Of a stretch of DNA of 64,000 nt, positions 17,183 through 26,673 are shown one piece after another. This DNA comes from Nocardia sp. NBC_01730 (lineage in GTDB: Bacteria > Actinomycetota > Actinomycetes > Mycobacteriales > Mycobacteriaceae), in the NCBI RefSeq assembly GCF_035920445.1, contig NZ_CP109162.1, forward strand, positions 5,394,001 to 5,458,000, given 5' to 3'. The first letter of the stretch is position 1. Every line of letters starts with the position of its first letter. The notes beneath the pieces are model-generated. The model did no database searches, was not told the origin of the DNA, and was given only the letters and a program-made list of their open reading frames with translations. The translations under genes were made by a program, and so were the position numbers.

Positions 17183-17608
17183 GGCGTCAACCGACCGGAC
17201 TTGGATCTGTGATACTCAGAGGGCCCCAGTCAGCTTGATCTGTGAACTCAGCAAGGGTCGCCCAATGAGCGTGCATCCTTGTGAGATCAAGCGCCCCTGA
17301 GCTAAGCAGGTACTTGAAATGCGCAGATGCGTTTCCAAGAGCCGTTCCCGGTCGTGTATCCGCCTGCCACAGCAGCTGTTCACAAATTGTGCGTATACCG
17401 AGTACTTGTTAAGCGATTCGGTTGCCGCTACGCTATGAACCACGCCAGTTCGACAATCGAGATGGAACGCTTCGACGCAGTCACTCGAGAACTGACCAAG
17501 GCAAAGCGATGCCCCGGGTGGCATGCCGGAGCAGAGGCGAACCCGGGGCGTACTCCTGTATTGTAGCGCAACTTTGCGGTGCCCTGAACCGGATGCGAGG
17601 CAAGCAAG
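17183..17608. other. Left flank of the methyltransferase island, no confident gene
   Basis: The base composition falls relative to the surrounding genes. An imperfect direct repeat is present: GATCTGTGATACTCAG at 17204-17219 and GATCTGTGAACTCAG at 17237-17251. A 79-codon frame at 17327-17566 starts MRFQEPFPVVYPP but has no clear ribosome binding site and no recognisable product. I see no integrase or tRNA. The stretch probably holds the promoter for the Abi-like gene and debris of an insertion. Confidence 0.4.
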
Positions 17609-18272
17609 ATGGTGACCGAACCCGACTGGATCCGCGACGCCCTGTCGCAGGCGAGGTTCGCGCCATACCTGGCTAAGACTGGTGGTGACATCGACACTGC
17701 GATCCGGTTGTACTGGTGGAATATCGATATCTCGGCGGCGTTCTATACCCCTCTTCACTGCCTCGAATTGGCCCTGCGCAACGCGGTGCACCAACGGCTG
17801 ACCGATGAGTTCAAACGCCAAGACTGGTGGGGAGTCGCTCAACTGCGCGAGCCCGGACTGCAGATGGTGACCAGCGCTCGAAGTAAGCGCACTGGGCGTG
17901 GGGGGCAAATACACAGCCGACGACATCGTGGCTGAACTGTCCTTCGGGTTCTGGGTTTCACTCACCAGCAAGACGTATGACCGTAGTTTGTGGGTGCCGT
18001 ACCTGCACAGGGCTTTTCCCTTGTATCGCGGTCCGCGCGGGCGCTTGCACTACGACCTGCAAACGATGCGGCTGTTCCGAAACCGGATCATGCACCACGA
18101 ACCGATCCATCACCGTCATCTGGAAGCCGATCATCAAACGATCCTTCGCCTGTTGGGCTACCTGTCGCCCAGCTTGATCGACCAGTTGGAGTCGTACGAT
18201 CAGGTCGTGCCTACGCTCGGCCGACGGCCCGATCGCACGACGCTGCTCACACGAGGAGCGAGAGATGAGTGA
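17609..18272 (+). pseudogene. Abi-like HEPN-type protein gene, frameshifted in a G6 tract
   Basis: Two frames together encode an Abi_2/AbiD-like protein of about 220 residues. The first (from ATG 17609, with GAGGCAAG upstream) gives WIRDALSQARFAPYLAKTGG and YTPLHCLELALRNAVHQRL; the second continues with IVAELSFGFWVSLTSK, RTYDRSLWVPYLH-type text and RLFRNRIMHHEPI. RNRIMH fits the R-x4-H motif of HEPN RNases. The break maps to six Gs at 17900-17905: removing one G joins the frames seamlessly. The stop overlaps the methyltransferase ATG by 8 bases (ATGAGTGA), so the two are coupled. Family members mediate abortive infection or act as toxins. It may be a dead gene, a phase-variable gene or a sequencing error. 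Confidence 0.8.
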
Positions 18273-20529
18273 CGAAAGTGGCTACGTCACTCTGAAAGAC
18301 ATAGCCGATCGGGCCGAAGTCCGGCTCAGCGCCGTCAGCAACTGGCGCACGCGGCACGCTGATTTCCCAAAGGGACACACCGTTTCTGGACGTGAAGTGT
18401 TCGAGATAGGCGACGTCGCGCGTTGGCTACAAAGAAGAAAGGTTCCGCGCAACAGGCTCAAACCCGACGAGCGAGCGGATACCAGCTACGCCGACCGCGT
18501 CTTACGCAACGCGGAGACCTCCGAGATGACAGGCACGAGCCCGGCGCCTCGGGAGGCGGAACACCCAAAATCAGACAGCCCGGCTCTGCTGTGGGCAGCA
18601 GCCAACAAAATGCGCGGTACGCATGACACAGCTTCGTCCCTCGAATTGTTGCTCGGCTTGGTATACGTCAAGACCTGCCATACCGACATCTGGCGATCGC
18701 TGATCGAGTCCTCGGACTGGCTCGAGTTCCGCAGTCTGCTCGAAGAAGTGTCGATACCCTTGGGAGCGGACACCCAGTCCGTTCCGGTGTTCCGGACGAT
18801 GAAGCACACGCCCGACCCGTCCCTGATCGAAGCCGCGCACCTCATCGACCAAATCGATTTCAGCGAAGGTGGTCCTGAATCGACTCCGGGGCGCATCGGG
18901 GAAGCCATACTTGCCAACCTGGAACGCGACATGGGTCGCAGCGGCGGCTATTTCACACCCCCAGATGTCGCCCGGTGCCTGGTTGAACTAATCGATCCAA
19001 GTTCTTCTGATCATGTATACGACCCGGCCTGCGGGTCCGGCGAATTGCTGAGTGCTGCGGCCATACATGCCAACCGTCTGAGCGGTTCGCTAGATGGTTG
19101 GCAGGTTTACGGCCAGACACCACTCGAGTGGTCGTGGCTGACCAGCAGGATGAACCTCGCGCTTCATGGCATCGAGGCTGACCTGAGCATGCCGAGTAAC
19201 GCGCTGATCGAGGACCGGTTCCCGGAGCGCCGGTTCAGCCGGATTATCGCGAACCCACCATTCAACCTGCGTGTGGACCTGCCGCAAAACCGGACGTGGC
19301 CGTTCGGAGATCCGCCCTCGCACAACGCCAACTTCGCCTGGCTGCAGCATGTGGTCACCAAGCTGGAGCCGATGGGGCGAGCAGCAGTGCTGATGCCTGC
19401 AGGCGCGGCCTTCGCACGAAGCGCTATCCGCGGGCGCATGGTCGCGGCCGGCGTGATTGAGTGTGTCATCGCGTTGCCGCGTCAGCTATTCAGATTCACC
19501 AGCATTGCGACCATGGTGTGGATCCTGCGTGGGCTTGAAACCACCGCAGAGTTCTCGGAGATGTTGTTCATCGATGCTCGGGACCTTGGCGAAATGGTCG
19601 ACCGTACGGAACGGCGGCTCAGCGCGGATGACATCAAGCGAATTGTCGACGAGTACAACACGTGGCGAGGCAGCGGCGAGTCCAGAAAATTCACCGGAAA
19701 CGATGGCTTCTCGCGAGCCGTTGATCACGAAGAGATTAGCGAGAACAATTACAACTTGGAGCCGGCCCACTATGTCAGTACGCCCAGCCAGAGGCCGGAT
19801 ACAGCACAGCTGATCACAGAACTAGGAGCCCTGCGGAACGAGTTCGATGATCTCAGCAAACGCGCCGATACGTTGCGCACGACTCTGGAGGCTCGCCTAG
19901 CTGCAGTCGTAGCTGGACATCACTCGAGCAGGGAGGGGCAGTCTGTCCGGCTCGAAACTCTATGCGACGTACTTCCAGGTCCGGGCACTGTGTCGAGAAG
20001 CGGTCACGAACAGTGCTGGATACCGTTGGTACTGCCACGCAACATCAACAACAATCGGATCGGGTATGAAAATCTAGACGTGGTGCCACCGGCTGTGGCC
20101 GAGCGAATGGCCAGATACCGACTGGTCAGCGGAGACATCGTTACCGCACGTGCGGGCACACTTGGGCGGTACGGCCGGGTACTGGAAGAACAGACCGGAT
20201 GGCTGCTTGGGCCTGGGTGCGTTCGACTACGCCCGAAGGGCAACGCAGACGCCGACTATCTGACCTACTACTTGAGCAGCCCCATCGCCCTCGACTGGCT
20301 CATGGAGCATGCGACCGGCTCAGCCATCCAGCACGTCAACGCGGCGACTATGCGAGAGATGCCGATCTGGCTTCCGTCTCTGACGACGCAGCGCACAATC
20401 ATCGAAGTTCTGGACCCATTCCACAGGGCAGCATCGACTCACAACCAGATCAGCACGAACACAAGGAAACTTCACAACACACTCCTAGCAATGCTGATGT
20501 CGCCAGCCACAGCACCCGAGATCGAGTAA
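18265..20529 (+). CDS. Fused type I-like DNA adenine methyltransferase/specificity protein with N-terminal HTH
   Basis: A 754-residue protein with three parts. Residues 8-55 form a MerR/phage-type helix-turn-helix (TLKDIADRAEVRLSAVSNWR). The centre is an N6-adenine methyltransferase of the HsdM type with SAM motif DPACGSGELL (about 252-261) and catalytic NPPFNL (about 330). The C-terminus (about 560-740) resembles one target-recognition domain of a type I S subunit (WIPLVLPRNI, LVSGDIVTARAGTLGRYGRV, HVNAATMREMPIWLPS) with a coiled-coil-like segment before it. No HsdR restriction subunit is adjacent. It overlaps the Abi-like gene by 8 bases. Likely role: sequence-specific DNA modification in a defence or toxin-antitoxin-like unit. 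Lower GC than its neighbours suggests transfer. Confidence 0.88.
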   Translation: MSDESGYVTLKDIADRAEVRLSAVSNWRTRHADFPKGHTVSGREVFEIGDVARWLQRRKVPRNRLKPDERADTSYADRVLRNAETSEMTGTSPAPREAEHPKSDSPALLWAAANKMRGTHDTASSLELLLGLVYVKTCHTDIWRSLIESSDWLEFRSLLEEVSIPLGADTQSVPVFRTMKHTPDPSLIEAAHLIDQIDFSEGGPESTPGRIGEAILANLERDMGRSGGYFTPPDVARCLVELIDPSSSDHVYDPACGSGELLSAAAIHANRLSGSLDGWQVYGQTPLEWSWLTSRMNLALHGIEADLSMPSNALIEDRFPERRFSRIIANPPFNLRVDLPQNRTWPFGDPPSHNANFAWLQHVVTKLEPMGRAAVLMPAGAAFARSAIRGRMVAAGVIECVIALPRQLFRFTSIATMVWILRGLETTAEFSEMLFIDARDLGEMVDRTERRLSADDIKRIVDEYNTWRGSGESRKFTGNDGFSRAVDHEEISENNYNLEPAHYVSTPSQRPDTAQLITELGALRNEFDDLSKRADTLRTTLEARLAAVVAGHHSSREGQSVRLETLCDVLPGPGTVSRSGHEQCWIPLVLPRNINNNRIGYENLDVVPPAVAERMARYRLVSGDIVTARAGTLGRYGRVLEEQTGWLLGPGCVRLRPKGNADADYLTYYLSSPIALDWLMEHATGSAIQHVNAATMREMPIWLPSLTTQRTIIEVLDPFHRAASTHNQISTNTRKLHNTLLAMLMSPATAPEIE

Positions 20530-20645
20530 CCGGGCCCAGGAAGGAGCCGTGTCCGCAGTCACCTCCTCAGCCCTTCAACCGAACACCACACTGGTTTGTT
20601 GGACTCGCGGCAGGTGCCATACGCAGCGCCGCAGGCGCTGCAAAA

Positions 20646-21869
20646 TTACACAACCCAATGGATACGCAGGCCGACCAAGGTCATCCCGAAGGCGCCGACC
20701 AGGAGCAGGGCGAGGGTCCAGGCGAGGGCCGAAAAGCCGTGTGGCGCAGCGGCCGCGGCGACCAGCGGGCCCACGGTGGCACCCACGTAAAAGCTGAACA
20801 TGGCGACCGACATGGCGGCGGCACGCGACTCGCCACCCAATTCGCCCGCGCTCTGCAGGACCGCGGGGGCGATGATGCCGAGGCCGCCGACCAGGATCGC
20901 GAGCAGCACGGTGAGCACCGCGAGGTGTGTCCCCTCGAACGTTGCCGCCACCATCGCCGAGGCCGCGATCAGGACGCCGAGCACGATCTGACCGTGCTTC
21001 GACAGCCGGGCCAGCGGGATGGCCAGCAGCGGCAGTGCCACCATCACCGGGAGCGCTCCCGCACGCAGGGCGAGCAGGTCACCCGATCCCTTGACGATGC
21101 CGGTGAGTTCGAGGCCGGTGTAGATCCCGACCATCACCGCCATGCTCATCGCACCGGCCACGAGCAGCGGAAGCAGCGGCTTGATGCGCAGCACCGCGGG
21201 GATCGCGGCATAGCTGTGCCGCAGCGGAAGGTGTCGGCCGGTTGGCACGTCGCCGAGCATCACGCTGCGCAACACCAGCGCCAGCACGGCGAAAACAACA
21301 GCGGCGCCGATGAATACGGCGTGCCACGGGAAAGAGCCGACTACCGCCTGCGAGACGATCTGCGCGACCACAGTCGCCGCGAGGAACGATGTCGCCACCG
21401 ACATGGTGGCCACCGCGCGGTGCGCGGGGGCGATGCGTGTGGCCACGTAGGCCATGATCGCGGGCGGAATCGAGCCGACGACCAGCCCCTGCGCCACTCG
21501 CAGGCCGACGGCCAGTGGCGCACTGAACGCCAGTCCGGTCAATAGAGTGACCACCGAGGCGGCCAGCATGCCGGTGACCAGTACCCGGCGGTGGCTGTAG
21601 CGGTCGGACAACGGGCCGAACAACACGAAGCCGCCCGCGTAGCCGAACGCGAACGCGCTGATGATCCAGGTCATCACGCCGGACCCGACGCTCCAGTCGG
21701 CTTTCATGGCGTTGAAAAGGGGGATCGGGACGTACATCTGGCCGGTGGCCATCAGGGCGGACAGCACAAAGACGGGCAGCGTGCGCCCGGTGTGGGCGCG
21801 TGGCGACGCGTAGCGGTGACGCGTCATGGCCGGGGTGTCGGCCGGAAGCTGATAGGTGGGCGTAGCCAT
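20646..21869 (-). CDS. MFS transporter (drug efflux type)
   Basis: Twelve-helix major facilitator of 407 residues in the cytoplasmic membrane. The loop 2-3 motif is GPLSDRYSHRRVL, the classic MFS motif A; the sequence resembles AraJ/Cmx-type exporters. ATG 21869 gives MATPTYQLPADTPAMTRHRY, a plausible cytoplasmic tail. TTGACA (21900-21905) and TACTGT (21876-21881), 18 bases apart, place the transcription start about at the ATG, so the mRNA is probably leaderless. A palindrome overlapping the -35 lies between it and the divergent TetR gene, the usual arrangement for a repressor-controlled efflux pump. Substrate unknown. Confidence 0.9.
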   Translation of the reverse strand: MATPTYQLPADTPAMTRHRYASPRAHTGRTLPVFVLSALMATGQMYVPIPLFNAMKADWSVGSGVMTWIISAFAFGYAGGFVLFGPLSDRYSHRRVLVTGMLAASVVTLLTGLAFSAPLAVGLRVAQGLVVGSIPPAIMAYVATRIAPAHRAVATMSVATSFLAATVVAQIVSQAVVGSFPWHAVFIGAAVVFAVLALVLRSVMLGDVPTGRHLPLRHSYAAIPAVLRIKPLLPLLVAGAMSMAVMVGIYTGLELTGIVKGSGDLLALRAGALPVMVALPLLAIPLARLSKHGQIVLGVLIAASAMVAATFEGTHLAVLTVLLAILVGGLGIIAPAVLQSAGELGGESRAAAMSVAMFSFYVGATVGPLVAAAAAPHGFSALAWTLALLLVGAFGMTLVGLRIHWVV

Positions 21870-21875
21870 CTCATG

Positions 21876-21905
21876 ACAGTAAGTCTGCCGCACTCGCGCT
21901 GTCAA
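21876..21905 (-). promoter_or_regulatory. Promoter of the MFS gene, probably leaderless
   Basis: On the minus strand, TTGACA, an 18-base spacer and TACTGT are followed after six bases by the ATG of the transporter gene. The -35 overlaps the palindrome at 21904-21919. Confidence 0.6.
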
Positions 21906-21919
21906 CCAAATAGTTGGTT
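21904..21919. promoter_or_regulatory. TetR operator candidate between MFS and TetR genes
   Basis: AACCAAATAGTTGGTT has perfect 6-bp arms around a 4-bp centre. It overlaps the -35 of the MFS promoter and lies 23 bases upstream of the tetR ATG, so the TetR protein could repress both directions. Confidence 0.65.
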
Positions 21920-21942
21920 TAATGAAATGGTAAAGTGTGCCC

Positions 21943-22785
21943 ATGACTGCCACGATGAAACGAAGCGACGCGACCAAGCAGGCCCTCCTGCGCGCCGCGC
22001 GCGACGAATTCGCGCAGTACGGCTTGGCCGGCGCCCGGGTCGACCGCATCGCGGAGGCGGCGGGCGTGAACAAGGAACGCATCTACGGCCTGTTCGGCAG
22101 CAAGGACAAGCTGTTCGACGTCATCCTCATCGAGACCATGCGCGAGTTCCTGGACGTGGTCAAACCGTTGGCCGACACCGAACCGGGCGCCTACGTCGGC
22201 AAGCTGTTCGACTACCACCGGCACAACCCACAGCTGCTGCGGCTGCTGCTCTGGGAGGCGCTGCACCGCGGCGCTGACGCGCATGACATCGATGGCTGGC
22301 GCGCCGAGCATTATGTGCGCAAATTCGACCGCGCCCAAGAGCAATTCGACGTGGACTCCAGTCGCGCGGGCCGCCTGCTGCTCGCACTGTGCGGCCTGGC
22401 CAACTGGTCGCACGCGGTGCCGCAGACCACCCGGCTACTGCTCGGCGAGGCCGCCGCGGAGGACAAGGACGCGACCCGTGAGTTCATGATGGAGTTCGCC
22501 AGGGCGGCTATGCGGCGCGACCCAGCCGCGGACGCCGACGAAGCGTCCCTCCCGGAAGTCGAATTGGTCAACACCTTGACCGCTGGCGAGACGTCCGAGG
22601 TGGACCTGGCGGCACGCCGCCTGCGCGACGCTCGAGCGGCCACTGAAGCCGCCCGCGACGACCTCGCCGCCGCCTTGCGCACCGCCCACGCCGAGGGCGC
22701 GAGCGCCAACCAACTGGCCAGACAGGTCTCCGGCACCCTCTCCCGCCCAGTCGTACTGAGACTCCTGTCCACACCCAGCACCTGA
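21943..22785 (+). CDS. TetR-family repressor, divergent from MFS pump
   Basis: Regulator of about 280 residues. The N-terminal helix-turn-helix is canonical: KQALLRAARDEFAQYGLAGA, then RIAEAAGVNKERIYGLFGSK. The effector region follows to about residue 200. The protein is unusually long for TetR: an extra ~75 residues at the C-terminus (LAARRLRDARAATEAARDDL, then ANQLARQVSGTLSRPVV) look like a helical hairpin plus a small helix-turn-helix-like unit. ATG 21943 is chosen for its position just after TAAAGT; GTG 21937 and ATG 21955 are alternatives. It should bind the palindrome upstream and repress both itself and the efflux gene. Confidence 0.88.
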   Translation: MTATMKRSDATKQALLRAARDEFAQYGLAGARVDRIAEAAGVNKERIYGLFGSKDKLFDVILIETMREFLDVVKPLADTEPGAYVGKLFDYHRHNPQLLRLLLWEALHRGADAHDIDGWRAEHYVRKFDRAQEQFDVDSSRAGRLLLALCGLANWSHAVPQTTRLLLGEAAAEDKDATREFMMEFARAAMRRDPAADADEASLPEVELVNTLTAGETSEVDLAARRLRDARAATEAARDDLAAALRTAHAEGASANQLARQVSGTLSRPVVLRLLSTPST

Positions 22786-22831
22786 CCGCGGTACACGCGA
22801 GAATGTCTCGCTATGGTCTGTTGTTCGCGGA

Positions 22832-24661
22832 TCAGAAGGCTGCCTCGTCCAGGTTCATGATGTCGTTGTCGAGGGTGGTGACGACTTCCTTTACCGCCGT
22901 TAGCTGCGGTAGCACGTTCTTGGCGAAGAAGCTTGCTACAGCAACCTTTCCGGTGTAGAAGGCACGGTCCTTCGCCGGTGCGTCGGCCGCGAGGGCCGCG
23001 GCCGCGATCTCCGCTTGGACCAGCAGTCGCCAGCCGATGAGCAGGTCACCGACCGCGAGCAGGAAGCGCACCGAGCCGAGGCCGATTTTGTACAGTTCGG
23101 TCGGCGACTGTTGCCCGGCCATCAGAAAGCCGGTGAGCGTGGCGGTCATCGCCTGCACGTCGGCCGAGGCCGTGTGCAGCAACTGCCGCTCGGCCTCGAA
23201 CCGGCCGGTCTTCGCATCGAGGAAGGCCGCGATCCGGCGGTTGAGGTGGCCGAGCGCCGCGCCCTTGTCGCGGACGATCTTGCGGAAGAAGAAGTCCTGT
23301 GCCTGGATGGCGGTGGTGCCCTCGTACAGCGAGTCGATCTTCGCGTCCCGGATGTACTGCTCGACCGGGTAATCCTGCAGATAACCCGAGCCGCCGAAGG
23401 TCTGCAGCGACTCGGTCAGGTACTGATAGGCCCGCTCGGAACCGACGCCCTTGACGATCGGCAGCAGCAGGTCGTTCACCCGGTGCGCGACGTCGGCGTC
23501 GGCGCCCGAAACCAGCTGCGCCACATCGGCGTTCTGGTGGGCGGCGGTGTACAGGTACACCGCGCGCAGCCCCTCGGCGTACGCCTTCTGGGTCGCCAGC
23601 GAACGACGCACGTCCGGATGCTGACTGATGGCGACCCGGGGCGCGGCCTTGTCGGTCATCTGGGTCAGATCTGCGCCCTGCACCCGCTCCTTGGCGTAGT
23701 CGAGGGCGTTCAGGTAGCCAGTCGAGAGCGTTCCCGAGGACTTGATGCCGACCATCATGCGCGCGTTCTCGATCACCTGAAACATCTGCGCGATGCCGTT
23801 GTGCACCTCGCCGACCAGCCAGCCCTTGGCAGGCACGTCGGCGCCACCGAAAGTCAGCTCGCAGGTGGGCGAGGACTTCAGGCCCATCTTGTGCTCGACC
23901 CCGGTGACATACACACCGTTGCGGTCGCCGAGTGCCAGCGTCTCAGGGTCGAACAGGAACTTCGGCACGTAGAACAACGAGAGGCCCTTGGTGCCAGGGC
24001 CCGCCCCCTCCGGCCGGGCCAGCACCAGGTGGAAGACATTCTCGGCGGTGTCGCCGACCTCGGCACCCGAGATGAAGCGTTTCACGCCTTCGATGTGCCA
24101 GGACCCGTCCTCCTGCCGGATGGCTTTGGTGCGGCCTGCGCCGACGTCCGAGCCCGCGTCCGGCTCGGTCAACACCATGGTGCCCTGCCAGCCCTTCTCG
24201 AGGCCGAGAGTGGCCCAGTGCTTCTGCTGCTCGGTGCCGACGTTGTACAGCACGGAGCCCATCACCGGACCCATGTTGAAGAAGGAGGCCGAGGGGTTGG
24301 CGGAGGTGATCATCTCCGCGACCGCCCATACCAACGCCGCGGGCGCGGGGATGCCACCCATGCCCTCCGGCATACCCAAACGGCTCCAGCCCGCGTCCCG
24401 CACGGCGGCGACCGTCTTACGAAGCGGCTCAGGAACGGAGAGGGAGAAGGTGTTCGCGTCGTAGACCACCGGCTCGCGGTCGGCCGCCGCGAAGGATTCC
24501 GCGACGGGCCCCTCGGCCAGCCGCCGCACCTCGGACAGGATCTCGCGGGCCGTGTCGGAGTCGAGGTCACCATAGGCGCCGGTATCCAGGAGCTTGTCCA
24601 GCTCGAGCACTTCGAACAGGTTGAACTCGATGTCTCTCAGGTTCGCCTTGTAGTGCCCCAC
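22832..24661 (-). CDS. Acyl-CoA dehydrogenase, FadE5-like
   Basis: FAD-dependent acyl-CoA dehydrogenase of 609 residues, catalysing the first oxidation of fatty-acid beta-oxidation in the cytosol. Length and sequence closely follow M. tuberculosis FadE5 (Rv0244c, 611 residues): N-terminus [68 protein letters not shown], the [20 protein letters not shown] segment around the active site and a C-terminal [16 protein letters not shown] 24661 has GAGGAGG five bases upstream. Members of this branch have an extended C-terminal dimerisation domain and broad chain-length preference. It ends tail to tail with the TetR gene. Confidence 0.92.
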   Translation of the reverse strand: MGHYKANLRDIEFNLFEVLELDKLLDTGAYGDLDSDTAREILSEVRRLAEGPVAESFAAADREPVVYDANTFSLSVPEPLRKTVAAVRDAGWSRLGMPEGMGGIPAPAALVWAVAEMITSANPSASFFNMGPVMGSVLYNVGTEQQKHWATLGLEKGWQGTMVLTEPDAGSDVGAGRTKAIRQEDGSWHIEGVKRFISGAEVGDTAENVFHLVLARPEGAGPGTKGLSLFYVPKFLFDPETLALGDRNGVYVTGVEHKMGLKSSPTCELTFGGADVPAKGWLVGEVHNGIAQMFQVIENARMMVGIKSSGTLSTGYLNALDYAKERVQGADLTQMTDKAAPRVAISQHPDVRRSLATQKAYAEGLRAVYLYTAAHQNADVAQLVSGADADVAHRVNDLLLPIVKGVGSERAYQYLTESLQTFGGSGYLQDYPVEQYIRDAKIDSLYEGTTAIQAQDFFFRKIVRDKGAALGHLNRRIAAFLDAKTGRFEAERQLLHTASADVQAMTATLTGFLMAGQQSPTELYKIGLGSVRFLLAVGDLLIGWRLLVQAEIAAAALAADAPAKDRAFYTGKVAVASFFAKNVLPQLTAVKEVVTTLDNDIMNLDEAAF

Positions 24662-24922
24662 CTTGTCCTCCTCGACTCGAGACCGCACTGCCGTTGTGCG
24701 GATCGCGGGTTCTGACGTCGTACAAATCGAAGCGTGCCGCACGTCGGTGACGCTACGCAACCGTAGACACACCACCCCCAGGCAGCGTGGGGTTCTGCCC
24801 GACCTCGCACCAGTTCACCCACTGTCGACCGCAAAACGTTCACATCGGCGAAACAGACGAAACCGACTCGTGACCGGGAGATATTCCGGTGCAACAACTC
24901 CTCTCTACCGTTCGCATCACGA

Positions 24923-24937
24923 ATACAGCCGCTGTAT
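24923..24937. promoter_or_regulatory. Palindromic operator candidate upstream of urtA
   Basis: ATACAGCCGCTGTAT is a perfect 6+3+6 palindrome 103 bases before the urtA start; GTATAC, the usual core of FCD-type GntR sites, overlaps its right arm at 24934-24939. The GntR gene at the end of the urt operon is the natural candidate binder. The rest of the 378-base divergent gap to the acyl-CoA dehydrogenase gene shows no gene. Confidence 0.5.
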
Positions 24938-25039
24938 ACGGCGCGGTCTACAGCCATGACCGGCGCGAAAGGCGGCGTATTCGATGCGGCGCGAACCCAG
25001 CGCCGCCGCACTACCTGATGAGGAGAAGGGTTCCGCCCC

Positions 25040-26320
25040 ATGCCAGATTCCCGTGCCAGCCATCGACACCGCTCCACGCGCATGATCAAGGCCTTGGCGG
25101 TGCCGACCGCGATCGCGCTCGCCGGCCTGTTGCTGACTGCCTGTGGCGCCAAAGACGACGCCTCGACTACCGGCTCGAACGCCGTGTCCTGCGTCGACAC
25201 GTCGAAGGACACGATCAAGGTCGGTTCGCTGCACTCGCTGTCCGGCACCATGGCCATTTCCGAGGTCACCGTCGCCAACTCGACCAAGCTGGCCGTGGAC
25301 CAGATCAACGCCGCGGGCGGCGTGCTGGGCAAGAAGGTCGAACTGGTGCTCGAGGACGGCGCCTCGGACCCGAAAACCTTCGCGGAGAAGGCGGAGAAGC
25401 TGATCAGCTCCGACTGCGTCGCGGCGGTGTTCGGCGGGTGGACCTCGTCGAGCCGTAAAGCCATGAAGCCGAAGTTCGAGAGCCTGAACTCGCTGCTCTA
25501 CTACCCGGTCCAATACGAGGGCCTGGAGGACAGCAAGAACATCTTCTACACCGGCGCGACCACCAACCAGCAGATCATCCCGGCGCTCGACTACCTGAAG
25601 CAGAAGGGCATCACCTCCCTCTACCTGGTCGGCAGCGACTACGTCTTCCCGCAGACCGCCAATCGCGAGATCAAGGCTTACGCCGCTGCCAACGGCATCG
25701 AGATCAAGGGCGAGGACTACACCCCGCTGGGTTCGACCGACTTCTCCACCATCGTGAACAAGGTCCGCGCCGCGAAGGCCGGCGCGGTGTTCAACACCCT
25801 CAACGGCGACTCCAACGTCGCCTTCTTCCGCGAGTACACCAACGCGGGCCTGAAAGCCGCTGACATGCCGGTGGTTTCGGTATCCATCGCCGAAGAGGAA
25901 GTCGCGGGCATCGGCGCGCAGAACGTCGCAGGACAGCTGACCGCCTGGAACTACTACCAGACCGTCGACACCCCCGTGAACAAGAAGTTCGTCGCGGACT
26001 ACAAGGCCGCGTATGGCGCCGACAAGCCGACCTCGGACCCGATGGAAGCCGCCTACGCGTCGGTCTATCTGTGGAAGAACACCGTCGAGAAGGCGAAGTC
26101 GTTCAAGGTGGCGGACATCCAGGCCGCCGCCGACGGCGTGACCTTCGAGGCGCCGGAGGGCCTGGTCACCATCGATGGCTCCAACCACCACATCACCAAG
26201 ACCGCCCGCATCGGCGAGATCCGTCCGGACGGACTCATCTACACCGTGTGGGACTCGGGCAAGGCAGTCACACCGGACCCGTACCTGAAGTCCTACGACT
26301 GGGCCGAGAACCTGAAGTAG
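25040..26320 (+). CDS. urtA: Urea ABC transporter substrate-binding lipoprotein UrtA
   Basis: Extracellular binding protein of 426 residues for urea or short amides, the first gene of a complete urtABCDE set. A long basic N-terminus leads to a hydrophobic stretch and lipobox LLTAC (Cys near 35). The mature part has the UrtA pattern: [56 protein letters not shown] and [23 protein letters not shown] 25040 lies about ten bases after AGGAGAAGG. The next gene, urtB, is separated by 363 bases that contain a dispersed palindromic repeat, unusual for this operon. A GntR-site candidate lies upstream. Confidence 0.94.
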   Translation: MPDSRASHRHRSTRMIKALAVPTAIALAGLLLTACGAKDDASTTGSNAVSCVDTSKDTIKVGSLHSLSGTMAISEVTVANSTKLAVDQINAAGGVLGKKVELVLEDGASDPKTFAEKAEKLISSDCVAAVFGGWTSSSRKAMKPKFESLNSLLYYPVQYEGLEDSKNIFYTGATTNQQIIPALDYLKQKGITSLYLVGSDYVFPQTANREIKAYAAANGIEIKGEDYTPLGSTDFSTIVNKVRAAKAGAVFNTLNGDSNVAFFREYTNAGLKAADMPVVSVSIAEEEVAGIGAQNVAGQLTAWNYYQTVDTPVNKKFVADYKAAYGADKPTSDPMEAAYASVYLWKNTVEKAKSFKVADIQAAADGVTFEAPEGLVTIDGSNHHITKTARIGEIRPDGLIYTVWDSGKAVTPDPYLKSYDWAENLK

Positions 26321-26520
26321 ATCTGTGTTGAATTCGCAGCACCTGCGGAGCTGTGTGTTCGCGGTCCGTGAAGCCAAGCACTACCCGCCCGCGACCGGCT
26401 CGCATCCGAGCGACCGACGCGGTCACGAGTCCCGCCGGCTCATACGCGAGCCACCGAAGAAGCCGCAAACATGCACCGCCGCACATCCACCCGACACGAC
26501 CACATCGGCCCCACTCCCGC

Positions 26521-26673
26521 TTCCGAGCGCAGCGAGACCGAGCATTGCCCCGTTCGCGGCCCGGCTCGCGTCCGAGCGGCCGACGCGTCCGCGACGAAGT
26601 CGCCAGCGGCGGTCGCTCGGACGCGAGCCAAAGGGGGCCGCGAACACGCCGCGCCCGCGCGGCCAAAAACACC
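26521..26673 (-). repeat. Dispersed 153-bp palindromic repeat (copy A) inside the urt operon
   Basis: Read on the minus strand this stretch matches 33888-34040 closely along 153 bases, starting GGTGTTTTTGGCCGCGCGGG and ending GCTCGGAA; I count roughly ten differences. It contains a perfect 16-bp inverted repeat, GGCTCGCGTCCGAGCG (26563-26578) with CGCTCGGACGCGAGCC (26614-26629). It fills most of the gap between urtA and urtB and could form a large mRNA hairpin there. The remaining bases 26321-26520 hold no gene; GGCTCGCATCCGAGCGACCG near 26398 may be a degenerate half-copy. Confidence 0.8.

Noticed and set aside
17327..17566. 79-codon frame MRFQEPFPVVYPP in the island flank
   Set aside because: No ribosome site, no recognisable product; kept only as a comment on the region.
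17216..17971. 251-codon minus-strand frame over the Abi-like gene
   Set aside because: Antisense to the Abi-like gene; no recognisable motif or ribosome site.
23015..24715. 566-codon plus-strand frame
   Set aside because: Antisense to the acyl-CoA dehydrogenase gene.
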